From contig JACZJI010000094.1 in assembly GCA_014860665.1 (NCBI GenBank), forward strand, positions 1-37,503: a DNA stretch of 37,503 nt, given 5' to 3'. The translations under genes were made by a program, and so were the position numbers. Of the stretch, positions 23,387 to 33,342 are shown in pieces. Numbering within the stretch: the first letter of the stretch is position 1; each line of letters opens with the position of its first letter. This DNA is from Bacteroidales bacterium (GTDB taxonomy: Bacteria; Bacteroidota; Bacteroidia; Bacteroidales; F082). The notes under the pieces are model-generated. The model was not told the DNA's origin. It saw nothing but the letters and a program-made list of their open reading frames with translations, and did not search any database.

Positions 23387-24752
23387 ATGATTTAGCGATC
23401 CAGACTGTTTTGGCGTTGACGAATTCACGGATGCCAAGATAAGCCAGTTCGCGGCCATAACCCGACCTTTTGGTTCCGCCGAAAGGCAGACGTGGATCGG
23501 ATTTGGTCATTCCGTTGATGAACACAGCGCCTGACTCAATCTGAGCTGCCATTCTTTCTGCGAGCTCCAGGTCTTTGGTCCACAGGCTGGCACCTAATCC
23601 GTAAAAAGTATCATTAGCAATTCTAACGGCATCATCGGGGTTCTTTGCAGGAATCACCACTGAAACTGGGCCAAAAGTTTCTTCATCCCACACTGGCATT
23701 CCTTTCTTAACATCCACTAGTAATGTGGGAGCATAAAACAGTTTGTCGGGATACAAACGGTGTCCGCCTGTAAGTAGTTTAGCTCCCATTTTCACGGATT
23801 CACTCACCTGCTTGTCAATATTTTCAAGCAGATCAACTCTTGCCATCGGCCCCATTTCCGTTTTTTCATCCAACGGATCACCCAAAACCATTGTTTCCAG
23901 CAAATTCTTTTGACCTAAAATAAACTGGTCGAGCATACTTTCTACCACAATGAAGCGTTTGGCAGATATACAAACCTGACCTGCATTCAGCATTCTGGAA
24001 CAGACACCGGTATTACAACTGCTGTTCAGTTCAGCATCTTTCAAAACGATATAAGGATCAGACCCTCCCAGCTCCAGGACACTTTTTTTCAAATATTTTC
24101 CAGCCAAAGAAGCTACTGAAGCTCCTGCTCTCTGACTTCCAGTAAGTGTAACGCCTTCCACCCATGGATTTGCAATGACGTTTTCAGATAACTCTACCGG
24201 AATAATCAGTGTACGGAAAACATCTTCCGGAAAACCTGCTTTTAGGAAAATCTCTTCAATGATTTTAGCTGCTCCTGTGACATTGGGCGCATGTTTTAAA
24301 AGAAAAGTATTGCCTGCCATAATGGTCGGAACGGCAGCTCTGAATACCTGCCAGAAAGGAAAATTCCAGGGCATAATACCAAAGATGATTCCTGCGGGAT
24401 CGAAACGTACATAACTTTTCCCGGCGTCAGACTGAAAAACTTCAGGTTTGAGCATTTTTTCCGAATGCTCTGCATAATATTCACAAAGCCAGGCGCATTT
24501 TTCGATTTCCCCCCTTGACTCTGTAATAATTTTGCCCATTTCCAGAGTAATTAACCGTGCATATTCTTCAAGGTTTTGACGCAATACCTGAGCCATGTTT
24601 TTCATAAAAACTGCTCTATGGTCAAAACTCAGTGTTCTCCAACTGAGAAACCTTTTGTGAGATTTTTCTATGATGTTGTTTACCTCAGAAGCATTGTGAA
24701 CTGCATGTTCGGCGAAAGTTTCGCCCGTATATGGATTGACGCTGTAAAACAT
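23385..24752 (-). CDS. gabD: NAD(P)-dependent succinate-semialdehyde dehydrogenase-like aldehyde dehydrogenase
   Basis: 455 residues from the ATG at 24752 (MFYSVNPYTGE); a 16-residue upstream extension in frame is unlike the family. Aldehyde dehydrogenase superfamily, with IMPWNFPFWQVFRAAVPTIMAGN, the catalytic base E227 in LELGGSDP and the nucleophile C261 in NAGQVCISAKR. The C-terminal PFGGTKRSGYGRELAYLGIREFVNAKTVW resembles the short GabD2/YneI-type succinate-semialdehyde dehydrogenases. It oxidises an aldehyde, probably succinate semialdehyde, to the acid; substrate and cofactor preference are inferred. A CAAAATTA (TAATTTTG) box lies 12 bp upstream at 24765-24772. No 4-aminobutyrate transaminase is nearby. 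Confidence 0.88.
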   Translation of the reverse strand: MFYSVNPYTGETFAEHAVHNASEVNNIIEKSHKRFLSWRTLSFDHRAVFMKNMAQVLRQNLEEYARLITLEMGKIITESRGEIEKCAWLCEYYAEHSEKMLKPEVFQSDAGKSYVRFDPAGIIFGIMPWNFPFWQVFRAAVPTIMAGNTFLLKHAPNVTGAAKIIEEIFLKAGFPEDVFRTLIIPVELSENVIANPWVEGVTLTGSQRAGASVASLAGKYLKKSVLELGGSDPYIVLKDAELNSSCNTGVCSRMLNAGQVCISAKRFIVVESMLDQFILGQKNLLETMVLGDPLDEKTEMGPMARVDLLENIDKQVSESVKMGAKLLTGGHRLYPDKLFYAPTLLVDVKKGMPVWDEETFGPVSVVIPAKNPDDAVRIANDTFYGLGASLWTKDLELAERMAAQIESGAVFINGMTKSDPRLPFGGTKRSGYGRELAYLGIREFVNAKTVWIAKS

Positions 24753-24764
24753 GATATTTTTTTT

Positions 24765-24772
24765 CAAAATTA
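24765..24772 (-). promoter_or_regulatory. Candidate -7 element (TAATTTTG) for the aldehyde dehydrogenase
   Basis: Minus-strand TAATTTTG lies 12 bp before the chosen ATG at 24752 and inside the longer ORF version. It therefore also supports the shorter start. Confidence 0.4.
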
Positions 24773-24887
24773 TAGTTTTTATCACCATACCTGAAGACAA
24801 ATTGTGCTTCTTTAACAGATTTTAAATAGGAGACAGGAAAGAAATCAGAAATTGAACAGATTTCTTAATTTTGAAAAAAACTGAATT

Positions 24888-25982
24888 ATGAAGAGGTACC
24901 TGTTTTTGTCAATGATGGCGATGATACTTTTTGGTTTCATTACCTCTTGTAAAAATCAACCTAAAACTATGAACGAAAGAACACAACTGGTCGATACTGT
25001 TGGTTTCGCACAGTATCCGTGGCAAATGGATTCGCTGATGAACCGGATTGAGAAATATCAGTGGAATTTACTGGATGAAAGTGTGATCAAATTGAATCCG
25101 GAGGCTGCTAAAGCAGTGGTCTGCCCGCATGACGATTATACTTACGTGGGATATCTGTATCCGGCTACTTTGAGCCAGATTAAGGCTAAAACTGTGATTA
25201 TCTTTGGCGTGGCTCACAAAGCTGCCAAGCTGCAGCTAGAGAATCAGATTATTTTTGACTCCTATTCCAGTTGGAAGGGGCCTTTCGGGAAAGTGAAAGT
25301 TTCTGATTTGCGTGAGAAAATAATGGCAGGTCTTCCAAAAGATGATTACATGGTAAATGACTCCATGCAGTCTATAGAACATTCTGTGGAAGCTGAAATT
25401 CCGTGGTTACAATATTTCGACCACAACGTGGAGATTGTTTCCATTCTGGTTCCGGCCATGCCTTTTGACCGGATGGAGCAAATTGCAAAAGATCTTTCAA
25501 AAGCCATCAAAGAAGCAACAGCTTCTGAAAATATGACCTGGGGCAAGGATTATGCCTTTGTTATTTCCACGGATGCAGTCCATTACGGTGACCAGGGATG
25601 GGGAGGAAGCAATTATGCTTTTATGGGTACTTCAGACAGTAGTTATGTGAATGTGAAAGCCAGGGAACATGAACTGATGCAACTCATTTCGGGAAATGTT
25701 TCCTCTGACAGTATTCACAAATTCTGCGAGATGACTGTGCAGGCTGATAATTTCAGGAATTACAAATGGACCTGGTGCGGCAGATATTCCGTTCCTCTTG
25801 GTGTCTTGACTGCCAACGATCTCAACGAAAGTTTATTTGGAAAACCCATTCTGGGTCAACCTGTCGGTTATTCTACCAGTATTGAAAGAGATCCTATCCC
25901 TGTCAGCGACCTGCGTATGGGAGTTACAGCTCCTGCCAATAAGCATCACTGGGTTGGTTATGCTGCTGTGAAGTACAATTAA
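24888..25982 (+). CDS. MEMO1-family (AmmeMemoRadiSam system B) lipoprotein
   Basis: A 364-residue protein with a lipoprotein signal peptide: MKRYLFLSMMAMILFGFITSC with lipobox ITSC, Cys at 21, so lipid-anchored outside the cytoplasm. The rest is a Memo domain: VCPHDDYTYVGYLYPATL (compare APHAGYxYSG), IIFGVAHKAA (compare GPSHH), SIEHSVEAEIPWLQYF (EHS-E-LP), VISTDAVHYGDQ (SSDxxHYG) and WCGRYSVPLGVL. Memo resembles extradiol dioxygenases and binds metal through His/Asp; its reaction is unsettled. Usual partners AmmeMemoRadiSam A and the radical SAM protein are not adjacent. About 50 residues longer than minimal Memo proteins, with an N-terminal insertion. An HD-domain gene follows by 30 bp. Confidence 0.85.
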   Translation: MKRYLFLSMMAMILFGFITSCKNQPKTMNERTQLVDTVGFAQYPWQMDSLMNRIEKYQWNLLDESVIKLNPEAAKAVVCPHDDYTYVGYLYPATLSQIKAKTVIIFGVAHKAAKLQLENQIIFDSYSSWKGPFGKVKVSDLREKIMAGLPKDDYMVNDSMQSIEHSVEAEIPWLQYFDHNVEIVSILVPAMPFDRMEQIAKDLSKAIKEATASENMTWGKDYAFVISTDAVHYGDQGWGGSNYAFMGTSDSSYVNVKAREHELMQLISGNVSSDSIHKFCEMTVQADNFRNYKWTWCGRYSVPLGVLTANDLNESLFGKPILGQPVGYSTSIERDPIPVSDLRMGVTAPANKHHWVGYAAVKYN

Positions 25983-26012
25983 AAAAATATTGATTTAAAG
26001 AAACGGTTTCCT

Positions 26013-26672
26013 GTGGATAAAGAAAAACAAAAGATTGTAGAAGAGACAGAAGTTTTTGTAAAAAAACAATTGACAGAAGCGGAGGGGGGCCACGACTGGT
26101 GGCACATTTACCGCGTCTGGAAACTCGCATTAAGAATTGCAAAAGAAGAGCAGGCAGATCTTTATGTTGTAAACCTTGGCGCGCTTTTGCATGATATTGC
26201 CGATGCCAAATTCCATAAGGGTGATGAAACTATCGGGCCGAGGATAGCTAAGGAATTTCTTCTTTCTCTTTCAGTAGGAGAGGAAGTTGTTGATCATGTG
26301 ATACATATTATCAAATATATTTCTTTCAAAAACAGGAATGAAAAGGTGCCCTTTGTTTCTAAAGAGTTGCAGGTCATTCAGGATGCAGACCGTTTGGATG
26401 CCATTGGAGCCATTGGAATTGCGCGGGCTTTTAACTTTGGAGGCTATAAAGGACGAGCACTTTACAATCCTTCCATTCCGCCCAATCCGGAACAAAGTAA
26501 AGCAGAATATAAAGCCGCTAAAGCACCGACCATCAATCATTTTTATGAGAAGCTTTTGTTGTTGAAGGATATGATGAATACACCAACCGGGAAAAGGATG
26601 GCCGAAGGCAGACACCAGTTTATGGAACAATATCTTGAACAGTTTTATGACGAGTGGGAGGGGAAAAGGTAA
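26013..26672 (+). CDS. HD-domain phosphohydrolase
   Basis: 219 residues, beginning at GTG (26013), the only sensible start since no ATG is close. The HD metal-dependent phosphohydrolase superfamily is shown by GGHDWWHIYRVWKLALRIA (first His pair), LGALLHDIADAKFHKGD (the HD doublet) and a later VIQDADRLDAIGAIGIARAF (Asp). It resembles the YedJ/YpgQ group, metal-dependent nucleotide or pyrophosphate phosphohydrolases. Cytoplasmic; the substrate is unknown. It lies 30 bp downstream of the Memo gene, probably co-transcribed, and ends 4 bp from the opposing miaA stop. Confidence 0.88.
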   Translation: MDKEKQKIVEETEVFVKKQLTEAEGGHDWWHIYRVWKLALRIAKEEQADLYVVNLGALLHDIADAKFHKGDETIGPRIAKEFLLSLSVGEEVVDHVIHIIKYISFKNRNEKVPFVSKELQVIQDADRLDAIGAIGIARAFNFGGYKGRALYNPSIPPNPEQSKAEYKAAKAPTINHFYEKLLLLKDMMNTPTGKRMAEGRHQFMEQYLEQFYDEWEGKR

Positions 26673-26676
26673 GGGC

Positions 26677-27600
26677 TTATCGACTTATTAGTGTGTCAGC
26701 AAATTCAATGATTTTATCAGGCTCTGAAGGTGAAAACCATTGAATTTCCTTGTCTTTTTTAAACCACGTCATCTGACGCTTGGCATAGCGCCGGGTGTTG
26801 ATTTTTATTTTTTCGATGGCATCATCCAACGTCCACTTTCCGTCAAAATAATCAAACAACTCTTTGTAACCCACTGTATTCATTGCGTTTAGCTTTCGAT
26901 GCGGAAGCATGGTTTTTGCTTCTTCCAACAGGCCATGTTTCATCATCTCATCCGTACGGTGATTAATTTGTCTGATGAGTTGTTCTCTGGGTACGTCCAA
27001 ACCTATTTTTATAATATTGAAGTCTCTTTCTAAAGGTTGATTTAACCGAAGGTTGCTGTATTTTTTGCCGGTCTGTTTACAGACTTCCAAAGCGCGCAAC
27101 AACCTTTTGGGATTGTTGCGGTCCACCTGGACATAATATTCAGGGTCTAATTGAGCCAGAAGCTCCTGTAGTGCAGTAATTCCCTTTGATTCAAATAAAG
27201 TATTCAGTTCTTCTCGCAAAGCAGGGTCGGGGTCAGGAAGGTCGTCAATTCCTTTGCAAACTGCGTCAATGTATAGCCCGGAGCCTCCTTCCATAACCAT
27301 GATGTTTTTTTTTGTGAACTTCTCCGAAAGAAATCCCAGTACTTCCTTCTCAAATTGAGAAACATTGTAGTCTTCTAAAATGGAACGTTGTCCGACAAAG
27401 TGATGTATTACTTCTTCCATTTGTTCAGCAGTAGGCGCTGCGGTACCAATCGGGATTTCGCGATAAAACTGTCTTGAATCGGCTGAAATAATTTCTGTTT
27501 GATAATGTTTGGCAAGACGAATGGCAATGCTGGTTTTTCCTGAGGCTGTAGGCCCCAGAACAATGATAAGGGTAGGTTTCTTATGGGAAATTGTCATCAA
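26677..27600 (-). CDS. miaA: tRNA dimethylallyltransferase MiaA
   Basis: A 307-residue P-loop enzyme. Motifs in order: IIVLGPTASGKTSIAIRLA (Walker A), EIISADSRQFYREIPIGTAAPTAEQ (the DSRQ/Y and GTA substrate motifs), HHFVG, VMEGGSGLYIDAVCKG, NPKRLLRALEVCKQTGKKYS and NTRRYAKRQMTWFKKDKEIQWF (tRNA contact). It adds a dimethylallyl group to N6 of A37 in tRNAs reading codons that start with U, before MiaB thiolation. It starts 8 bp after the CCA-adding enzyme stop, so two tRNA maturation enzymes share a transcript. Confidence 0.97.
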   Translation of the reverse strand: MMTISHKKPTLIIVLGPTASGKTSIAIRLAKHYQTEIISADSRQFYREIPIGTAAPTAEQMEEVIHHFVGQRSILEDYNVSQFEKEVLGFLSEKFTKKNIMVMEGGSGLYIDAVCKGIDDLPDPDPALREELNTLFESKGITALQELLAQLDPEYYVQVDRNNPKRLLRALEVCKQTGKKYSNLRLNQPLERDFNIIKIGLDVPREQLIRQINHRTDEMMKHGLLEEAKTMLPHRKLNAMNTVGYKELFDYFDGKWTLDDAIEKIKINTRRYAKRQMTWFKKDKEIQWFSPSEPDKIIEFADTLISR

Positions 27601-27608
27601 AGTTGCTG

Positions 27609-29078
27609 TTACGACTTTTCCAATTCGGTTTCCTGTTGTGGCGCTTCAGGCGTGTCGTCCTGATTTTGAATTTGAAGTCCCAATTCAAGTCCGGTTGTTA
27701 TCATAAACGGATATGCGTCTTCAAAGGTGTTATGAATCTTTCCGTCCAGAATAGCTTCCCGGATAGCCGTCTTGATATCTCCCACTGTTTTGCAAGGTTT
27801 TAATCCGAAAGTCTTCATGATTAACTCACCATCAATCGGCGGATTCCAGTTTCTGATTCGGTCTTTTTCTTCCACCTCTTTGAGTTTTTCCCTGACGAGC
27901 TGGAAGTTTTTCATGTATCGTTTTACCTTGGCTTCATTTTTTGAGGTGATGTCCGCATCACAAAGCTGCATCAGCTCATCAATATCATCCCCGGCATCGA
28001 AAAGCAATCTCCTGACAGCAGAATCAGTAACAATTTCCTGTGCGAGCACAATGGGACGGAGATGAAGCAATACCATTTTCTGTACGAAATGCATCTTCTC
28101 GTTCAACGGAAGTTTAAGCTTTTTAAAAATTCCGGGAACCATTTTGGCTCCAATAAACTCATGACTATGAAACGTCCATCCTGCCTTTGGATCAAAACGT
28201 TTTGTTACCGGTTTTGCTATGTCATGCAAAAGAGCAGCCCAGCGTAGCCAGAGATTATTGGAAGTCTTGGACAGATTGTCTAGCACGTCCAGAGTATGAT
28301 AAAAATTGTCTTTATGGGCCTTCCCGTTGATGATTTCGACACCTTTTAATTCCGTGAAAACAGGAAAGATATTTTTCAACAATCCACTTTCATCCAATAA
28401 TTTGAATCCGGTCGAAGGTTTGTCGGCAAGGATGATTTTGTTCAGCTCGTCGATAACACGTTCTTTGGATACAATGCTGATGCGGTTTTTGTTTCTGCTG
28501 ATGGCTCTAAAGGTATTCTGCTCTATCTTAAAGTCGAGTTGCGTGGCGAAACGGATGGCTCGCATCATCCTCAAAGGATCGTCGGAGAAAGTGATATCTG
28601 GATCTAACGGAGTCCTGATGAGCTTATTTTCGAGATCATTTAATCCGTTAAAAGGGTCGTGCAGCATCCCAAAGTCTTCCTGATTCAGGCTGACTGACAT
28701 TGCATTTATGGTGAAATCCCTACGACGTTGATCGTCTCCAAGTGTTCCGTTTTCAACGATGGGTTTGCGGGTTTCTTTACGGTATGATTCTTTTCTGGCA
28801 CCTACAAATTCAAGCTCCCATTCCTTGTAACGGATCATAGCGGTTCCGAAATTCTGGAAATATTTGGCCTCAATGTTTTTGCCCAACAAGGGAGCCAACT
28901 CTTTTGCAAAATCAATGCCACTGTCAACAACTACAAAATCAACATCTTTAGAGGGGCGTTCCAATATCAGATCCCTGACATATCCCCCAATAACAAAAGC
29001 CTGAACTTTCCTTTCTACAGCCAATTTTGAAATTGACGTGAAAGGTTCTTTTTGAATATATTTTGAATAATCCGCCAT
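27609..29078 (-). CDS. cca: CCA tRNA nucleotidyltransferase with HD domain
   Basis: 489 residues from the ATG at 29078 (MADYSKYIQ); the longer in-frame reading to 29156 runs into the ABC gene and has no family match. The nucleotidyltransferase head is [27 protein letters not shown] (GG and DxD) with TARK-like [15 protein letters not shown] and [14 protein letters not shown]-binding region [23 protein letters not shown] follows. The HD domain around residues 255-360 has [11 protein letters not shown] and [10 protein letters not shown]. It builds or repairs the 3' CCA end of tRNA, needed here because both tRNA-Leu genes in this window lack encoded CCA. The C-terminus past about 450 is low-complexity acidic. 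miaA follows. Confidence 0.94.
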   Translation of the reverse strand: MADYSKYIQKEPFTSISKLAVERKVQAFVIGGYVRDLILERPSKDVDFVVVDSGIDFAKELAPLLGKNIEAKYFQNFGTAMIRYKEWELEFVGARKESYRKETRKPIVENGTLGDDQRRRDFTINAMSVSLNQEDFGMLHDPFNGLNDLENKLIRTPLDPDITFSDDPLRMMRAIRFATQLDFKIEQNTFRAISRNKNRISIVSKERVIDELNKIILADKPSTGFKLLDESGLLKNIFPVFTELKGVEIINGKAHKDNFYHTLDVLDNLSKTSNNLWLRWAALLHDIAKPVTKRFDPKAGWTFHSHEFIGAKMVPGIFKKLKLPLNEKMHFVQKMVLLHLRPIVLAQEIVTDSAVRRLLFDAGDDIDELMQLCDADITSKNEAKVKRYMKNFQLVREKLKEVEEKDRIRNWNPPIDGELIMKTFGLKPCKTVGDIKTAIREAILDGKIHNTFEDAYPFMITTGLELGLQIQNQDDTPEAPQQETELEKS

Positions 29079-29136
29079 CACGGCAAAAGTACAAAAATGG
29101 ACTGAATCGGTTGCCAAAACTAATTGCTCCGAAGAA

Positions 29137-29850
29137 TCAGTCTCCCTTGACGGCAAAATAAGCTTCGAGTTCTTTCAGTGTGTTTTCATTGGTCTGCAGG
29201 TCATGGACGATATTACCTTCGTGCAAAACCACAATGCGTTCACAGACTTCTGTAACATGATTCAAATCGTGGGAAGAAATAAGAACGGTAATTTTTTCTT
29301 TTTCCTTTAGCTCCTTAATAATCTTCTTTAAAAGAAATTGTGAGCTTGGGTCAAGATTGGAAAAGGGCTCGTCTAAAATCAGGATTTCAGGTTTGATCAT
29401 GATAGCAGCAGCAATTCCGACTTTCTTTTGATTCCCTTTAGAGAGTTCCCTGATGTATTTCTTTTTTCCAATAATTTCGTTGTTAAAAAATTCTTTAAGA
29501 TCATTCAGGAACTGCTCAATATCGCCTTTGGCCAGACCATTTATGGTTCCCACCAGATTGAAATACTCTTCAGGCGTTAGATAATCAATTAAAAAACCTT
29601 CGTCAAGATAAGAGCCGGTATAGTGCTTCCAATCTTCATTTTCGGCTACACTCTTTTCTTTTGACAGTACCATACCTGAATCGGCCTTAATAAGGTCAAG
29701 GATAAGCCGGAAAAAAGTTGTTTTACCAGCCCCGTTATTTCCTACCAGGCCAAAACTTTCTCCTTTGCTTATGTTTATCTCAGGTATATTCAGAACAACT
29801 CTTTTATTGTAACTCTTTTTTAATTCTTTAGCTTCTATTACAGGTTCCAT
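29137..29850 (-). CDS. ABC transporter ATP-binding protein (partner of DUF5687 permease)
   Basis: A 237-residue single ABC cassette. Walker A is [11 protein letters not shown] (about 37-47), signature [16 protein letters not shown] (LSKGN in place of LSGGQ, common in export-type cassettes), Walker [15 protein letters not shown] and the H-loop VLISSHDLN. It powers a two-component exporter with the membrane protein encoded 17 bp upstream. The cargo is unknown; these pairs resemble multidrug/antibiotic or lipid exporters. It is second in a run permease, ATPase, cca, miaA. Confidence 0.92.
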   Translation of the reverse strand: MEPVIEAKELKKSYNKRVVLNIPEINISKGESFGLVGNNGAGKTTFFRLILDLIKADSGMVLSKEKSVAENEDWKHYTGSYLDEGFLIDYLTPEEYFNLVGTINGLAKGDIEQFLNDLKEFFNNEIIGKKKYIRELSKGNQKKVGIAAAIMIKPEILILDEPFSNLDPSSQFLLKKIIKELKEKEKITVLISSHDLNHVTEVCERIVVLHEGNIVHDLQTNENTLKELEAYFAVKGD

Positions 29851-29867
29851 ATGGGATATTTTTGTTT

Positions 29868-31346
29868 TTATGACTGACGGAAACCGTCTGCAATTTTATA
29901 TCGGTTTTTTTGAAAAAATTTCACCGCAAGGCGAATAAAATAATTGTGAAACAGAATTCCTAACAGGCCCATGATGAGAATGAGCCAAAGAGCGGTTACC
30001 TCATTAAAAAGGGCTTTAAAAATGATCAGGAAAATCCAGGGTAGAAATATCAGAGGGAAAGCATTGAGGATGTTATTAACCCCAACTCCCTGGTAGTTCA
30101 TCATTTGTCCTTTTTCGAGTTCCATACGTTTTCGGTTAAATGACGCTGTGAAAAGCAACAATAATGCATTGATTCCTACATTATAAAAGAACATCACCGT
30201 ATTAACCCAAAGGATTTTCCAACCAAAGAAAACATACGGAATACTGACCAGATATAACGCCACAGTCGGAATAACCATGATGTAGAATTTGGCACGGAAA
30301 TATTCTGAGGTACTGATATTGCTGGATAAGATAAAATCAAACTGGCGGCTTTCCCAGGCCAGAATGTATTGCCCGTAAGGAATCATAAAAGCTCCTGTAA
30401 CTAAAATGCCAACCAGAGCAAAAGTAAATGAGTTCAGGGGATTCATCCCTTTTGGATAGAAAAGGAGTCCGTATAATGCCAGAAACGGCGTTAGAAAAAT
30501 GATGGATTTTGACCGTTTATTTCTAAATAACAATCTGATTTCGTTTAATATAAGAGAGCCTGTAATACCAAACGATTCGAGCCTCTGAAACTGTGATGTA
30601 ATTCTTTCGTTTTGTTTTTTCTTCTTGCCCAAATCTTCAAGATAAAGGTGATTCAGGTTCAAACGATAGTTTACAAAAAAGAAGATTAATGTGGTAAGGA
30701 TGGGAAGTACAATCCAAACGGTATGGTTCAGTATTCCTTCAAAATAGGTTTCAGAAACCGATGAGATTGAAAAGACATGGTATTTATCCAATAAGGAAAG
30801 TGAACCCATTATAATTATAAGAATACCAATTATGCCTGGTTTTACTGTGTAATTTCTTTTGAACCAGATCAGTAAGAAGTTTGATGTTATTTCAAAAAAG
30901 AAAATAGCCGCAAACCAGATAATCGCCTGGCCTGCGCCAAACTTCGGCCCCATAAACTTAATGGTAAAAGGCAGAAAAAGGAAAAATGGTATGAAATTGA
31001 AGAATGAAAGCAGTGAACGGAAGTTTAGAAATAAACTGATTTTTGACTTTTTAATAGGCAAATGCAGTAATGGAGCCACTTCCAGAGTAGGTAGTTCCTG
31101 TATAAAAAACCTCATAACAAAGATTACCATATAGTAATAAGCAAGTCCCTGTGCTACTATTACGTCAGGTGGATACTTTGCCCCAGGCTTTTTTAATATT
31201 TCATCAAGAAAAAATCCCAGCCCTAGTAATTCCAAAAAGAGTAGTACCAGAAAAACTCCAAGGAAAATATTAACGGCCAGATTCCTTTGCCACATTGTGG
31301 AACGGAACATTCTTTTTTGTTGTAGAAAGGCGAAAATGTTGGTCAT
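29868..31346 (-). CDS. DUF5687 family membrane protein (ABC-2-like permease)
   Basis: 492 residues from the ATG at 31346 (MTNIFAFLQQKR); the TTG two codons earlier is less likely. About twelve hydrophobic helices span the length, e.g. LAVNIFLGVFLVLLFLELLGLGFFLDEIL near residue 25, IIWFAAIFFFEITSNFLLIWF, ILIIIMGSLSLLDKY, FALVGILVTGAFMIPYGQYILAWESRQFDFILS and ALWLILIMGLLGILFHNYF. The segment YGQYILAWESRQFDFIL is typical of DUF5687, a Bacteroidota family that acts as the membrane half of ABC exporters. Followed directly by its cognate ATPase. Cargo unknown. Confidence 0.85.
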   Translation of the reverse strand: MTNIFAFLQQKRMFRSTMWQRNLAVNIFLGVFLVLLFLELLGLGFFLDEILKKPGAKYPPDVIVAQGLAYYYMVIFVMRFFIQELPTLEVAPLLHLPIKKSKISLFLNFRSLLSFFNFIPFFLFLPFTIKFMGPKFGAGQAIIWFAAIFFFEITSNFLLIWFKRNYTVKPGIIGILIIIMGSLSLLDKYHVFSISSVSETYFEGILNHTVWIVLPILTTLIFFFVNYRLNLNHLYLEDLGKKKKQNERITSQFQRLESFGITGSLILNEIRLLFRNKRSKSIIFLTPFLALYGLLFYPKGMNPLNSFTFALVGILVTGAFMIPYGQYILAWESRQFDFILSSNISTSEYFRAKFYIMVIPTVALYLVSIPYVFFGWKILWVNTVMFFYNVGINALLLLFTASFNRKRMELEKGQMMNYQGVGVNNILNAFPLIFLPWIFLIIFKALFNEVTALWLILIMGLLGILFHNYFIRLAVKFFQKNRYKIADGFRQS

Positions 31347-31505
31347 GGGCAATTTTTTTTGCTAATATAAGAGGTTAATTCTTATCAAGGATTTGATAAA
31401 AACGAAATTTTACTTTTGTGAAAAATGAACTAAAGTCATTTTTGTAAAAAGATTAGATAATATATAGATATTCAGTATCTTATTTAAAGACACCCTTGCA
31501 TTTTA

Positions 31506-31530
31506 AATTATTAACTTTTTGTTAATAATT
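31506..31530. terminator. AT-rich hairpin downstream of the DUF4301 gene
   Basis: AATTATTAAC (31506-31515), a TTTTT loop and GTTAATAATT (31521-31530) form a perfect 10-bp stem. It lies 5 bp past the stop of the minus-strand DUF4301 gene. The stem is AT-only and no long U tract follows, so terminator strength is doubtful. Confidence 0.5.
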
Positions 31531-31534
31531 CAGA

Positions 31535-33088
31535 TTATTCCGGTTGATGTTGCGGACGTAATAAATCGTTGATGGTCTTTACCGGGTTAAAAGTGATGAG
31601 CGGCACTTCCACAAAAATAGTAATCCAGTCTGCCATAGCACCATTCCATAATCCGGGGAGTTCCAGTGCCTTTAAGTCAATTCCCTGATTAGATTTATAG
31701 GAAATAAATCCGGTTTCAGGGTCTACAAATTCATGCAAATCAAACTTCTTCCCGTTAAAATCTCGTATACCACAAACTATATCTACAGGATTAAAATGCG
31801 TTGCCTGGCTGACAATTTCTTTTTGTTTTTGATTTTTAAAATCTATCTGAGAAGATTCGACAATCTGTAAGGAAAATTCACTGGTTCTGTCATGAACCCA
31901 GAACGGACCGCCACCGGGTTCGCCTTCATTTTTCACCATTCCGGCAATACGCATTGGCCTGTTCAACTTGTTGTACAGGAAATCCATTTTTGCCATCTTA
32001 TCATAACCATCAAATGCTTTAGGAATGAAAATGCTCAGCTTTTTATATGCAAAAGTTCTGATTTCCTCCAATTCTTCATCAGTGAGGTTGCCTTCGTCCA
32101 GCAGGTCGAGATATTCGAATGTCTGTTCCTGTAGTTGCAACAACAATCCTCCGATAACTTTTTTGTAAAGGTAGGTTGTATCTCTCAGTCTGTCAGGAAC
32201 AATGTTATCGATATTTTTTATGAAAATGATTTCAGAATCCAGATCATTAAGGTTCTCAAGCAATGCTCCGTGGCCTCCCGGTCTGAAAGTCAAAGTGCCG
32301 TCACCTTTTCTCAGAGGGTTGTTATCCATATCTACAGCAACGGTATCCGTTGAAGGTTTTTGCTGAGAAAACCTGAGTTCATAGGTGACTCCGAAACTCT
32401 TTTCATATTTATCCTTTACTTTCTTAAATATTCTTTCAAATTCTTTCTGATGTTCGGGCGAAACGGTAAAATGAACTCTTGCAACATTTTCTTTGTCGGT
32501 GGCATAATGCGCCGCCTCTACAAGATGTTCTTCAAAAGCACGTCTGGAACCATCAGTATAATTATGGAAAAAGAGCAAAGCTTTAGGAAGCTGAGCGTAG
32601 TTCAGTCCTTTATCAGTAAGTAAATAATCCAGGATTGTCGTGTAATCTTTATTCTTTAGTAACTCATCCAAATCAAGATTTTTGTCCATCAGCACTTTTT
32701 TTAATGCATCATAAAAGGCAAATTTCTTCAGATTCTTAAAGAAATAACCAACAGAATTAAAGTCCTGGTCTGCTTCCAATGAAGAAATTTCTTCATCACT
32801 TCCTTTAAAATCGTTTTTGAAAGCCATCAAGTGTTTGAACATTCGGCTCGCAGCTCCTGAGGCCGGGACGAATTTCAGAATTTCATAATCCTCTTTGCTT
32901 TCATCGAAATAAGCTTCGAGTTCCCTTGCTTCTTTTTCAGTGAACAGGAACATTCCGTTTTCCGTAGTTGCAGGAGCAGAGAGGCGGATAAAAGGGAATC
33001 CGTTCCTGAAATTATCAATTTGTTTTTCCACCATTTTTGGGTCGATACCCATGGAATTTATTTGACGAAGGTCCTTTTCTGTGAACAT
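31535..33088 (-). CDS. DUF4301 family protein
   Basis: 517 residues from the ATG at 33088 (MFTEKDLRQINSMGI); an in-frame TTG nine codons earlier is unlikely. The N-terminal region contains FVPASGAASRMFKHLMAF and later LTFRPGGHGALLENLNDLDSEIIFIKNIDNIVPD, resembling nucleotidyltransferase/pyrophosphorylase-type sugar-nucleotide motifs, and GEPGGGPFWV. DUF4301 is found mostly in Bacteroidota and has no assigned function. The soluble composition and absence of a signal peptide indicate a cytoplasmic protein. A TATTTTTG box (33113-33120, minus) lies 24 bp upstream. Divergent from the permease. I would test a sugar-phosphate or nucleotide substrate, but that is inference only. Confidence 0.82.
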   Translation of the reverse strand: MFTEKDLRQINSMGIDPKMVEKQIDNFRNGFPFIRLSAPATTENGMFLFTEKEARELEAYFDESKEDYEILKFVPASGAASRMFKHLMAFKNDFKGSDEEISSLEADQDFNSVGYFFKNLKKFAFYDALKKVLMDKNLDLDELLKNKDYTTILDYLLTDKGLNYAQLPKALLFFHNYTDGSRRAFEEHLVEAAHYATDKENVARVHFTVSPEHQKEFERIFKKVKDKYEKSFGVTYELRFSQQKPSTDTVAVDMDNNPLRKGDGTLTFRPGGHGALLENLNDLDSEIIFIKNIDNIVPDRLRDTTYLYKKVIGGLLLQLQEQTFEYLDLLDEGNLTDEELEEIRTFAYKKLSIFIPKAFDGYDKMAKMDFLYNKLNRPMRIAGMVKNEGEPGGGPFWVHDRTSEFSLQIVESSQIDFKNQKQKEIVSQATHFNPVDIVCGIRDFNGKKFDLHEFVDPETGFISYKSNQGIDLKALELPGLWNGAMADWITIFVEVPLITFNPVKTINDLLRPQHQPE

Positions 33089-33112
33089 ATTGTTTCGAGA
33101 TGTTGTTTCAGG

Positions 33113-33120
33113 CAAAAATA
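33113..33120 (-). promoter_or_regulatory. Candidate -7 element (TATTTTTG) for the DUF4301 gene
   Basis: Minus-strand TATTTTTG fits TAnnTTTG and lies 24 bp before the ATG at 33088. It supports that start over the upstream TTG at 33115. The rest of the 254-bp divergent gap (33089-33342) shows no other clear element. Confidence 0.4.
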
Positions 33121-33342
33121 AATAAATTGACCTCGCAGACGATGCAAATCTCTGTGATTTTAATGTTAAGTGAAACTACTTTTTGATAGTTTTGCTGATG
33201 GTTTTTCTAAGTTTATTTAACGGGTTGGATACGAACCATGGTATGATAACAGTTTACGCAATACAGAGTTTAAATTTCTTGAGAGACCTTTTCCTTTTTA
33301 TTACAATCCATTGAATATCTTCCAATTTTTTGTGTTAATCCG

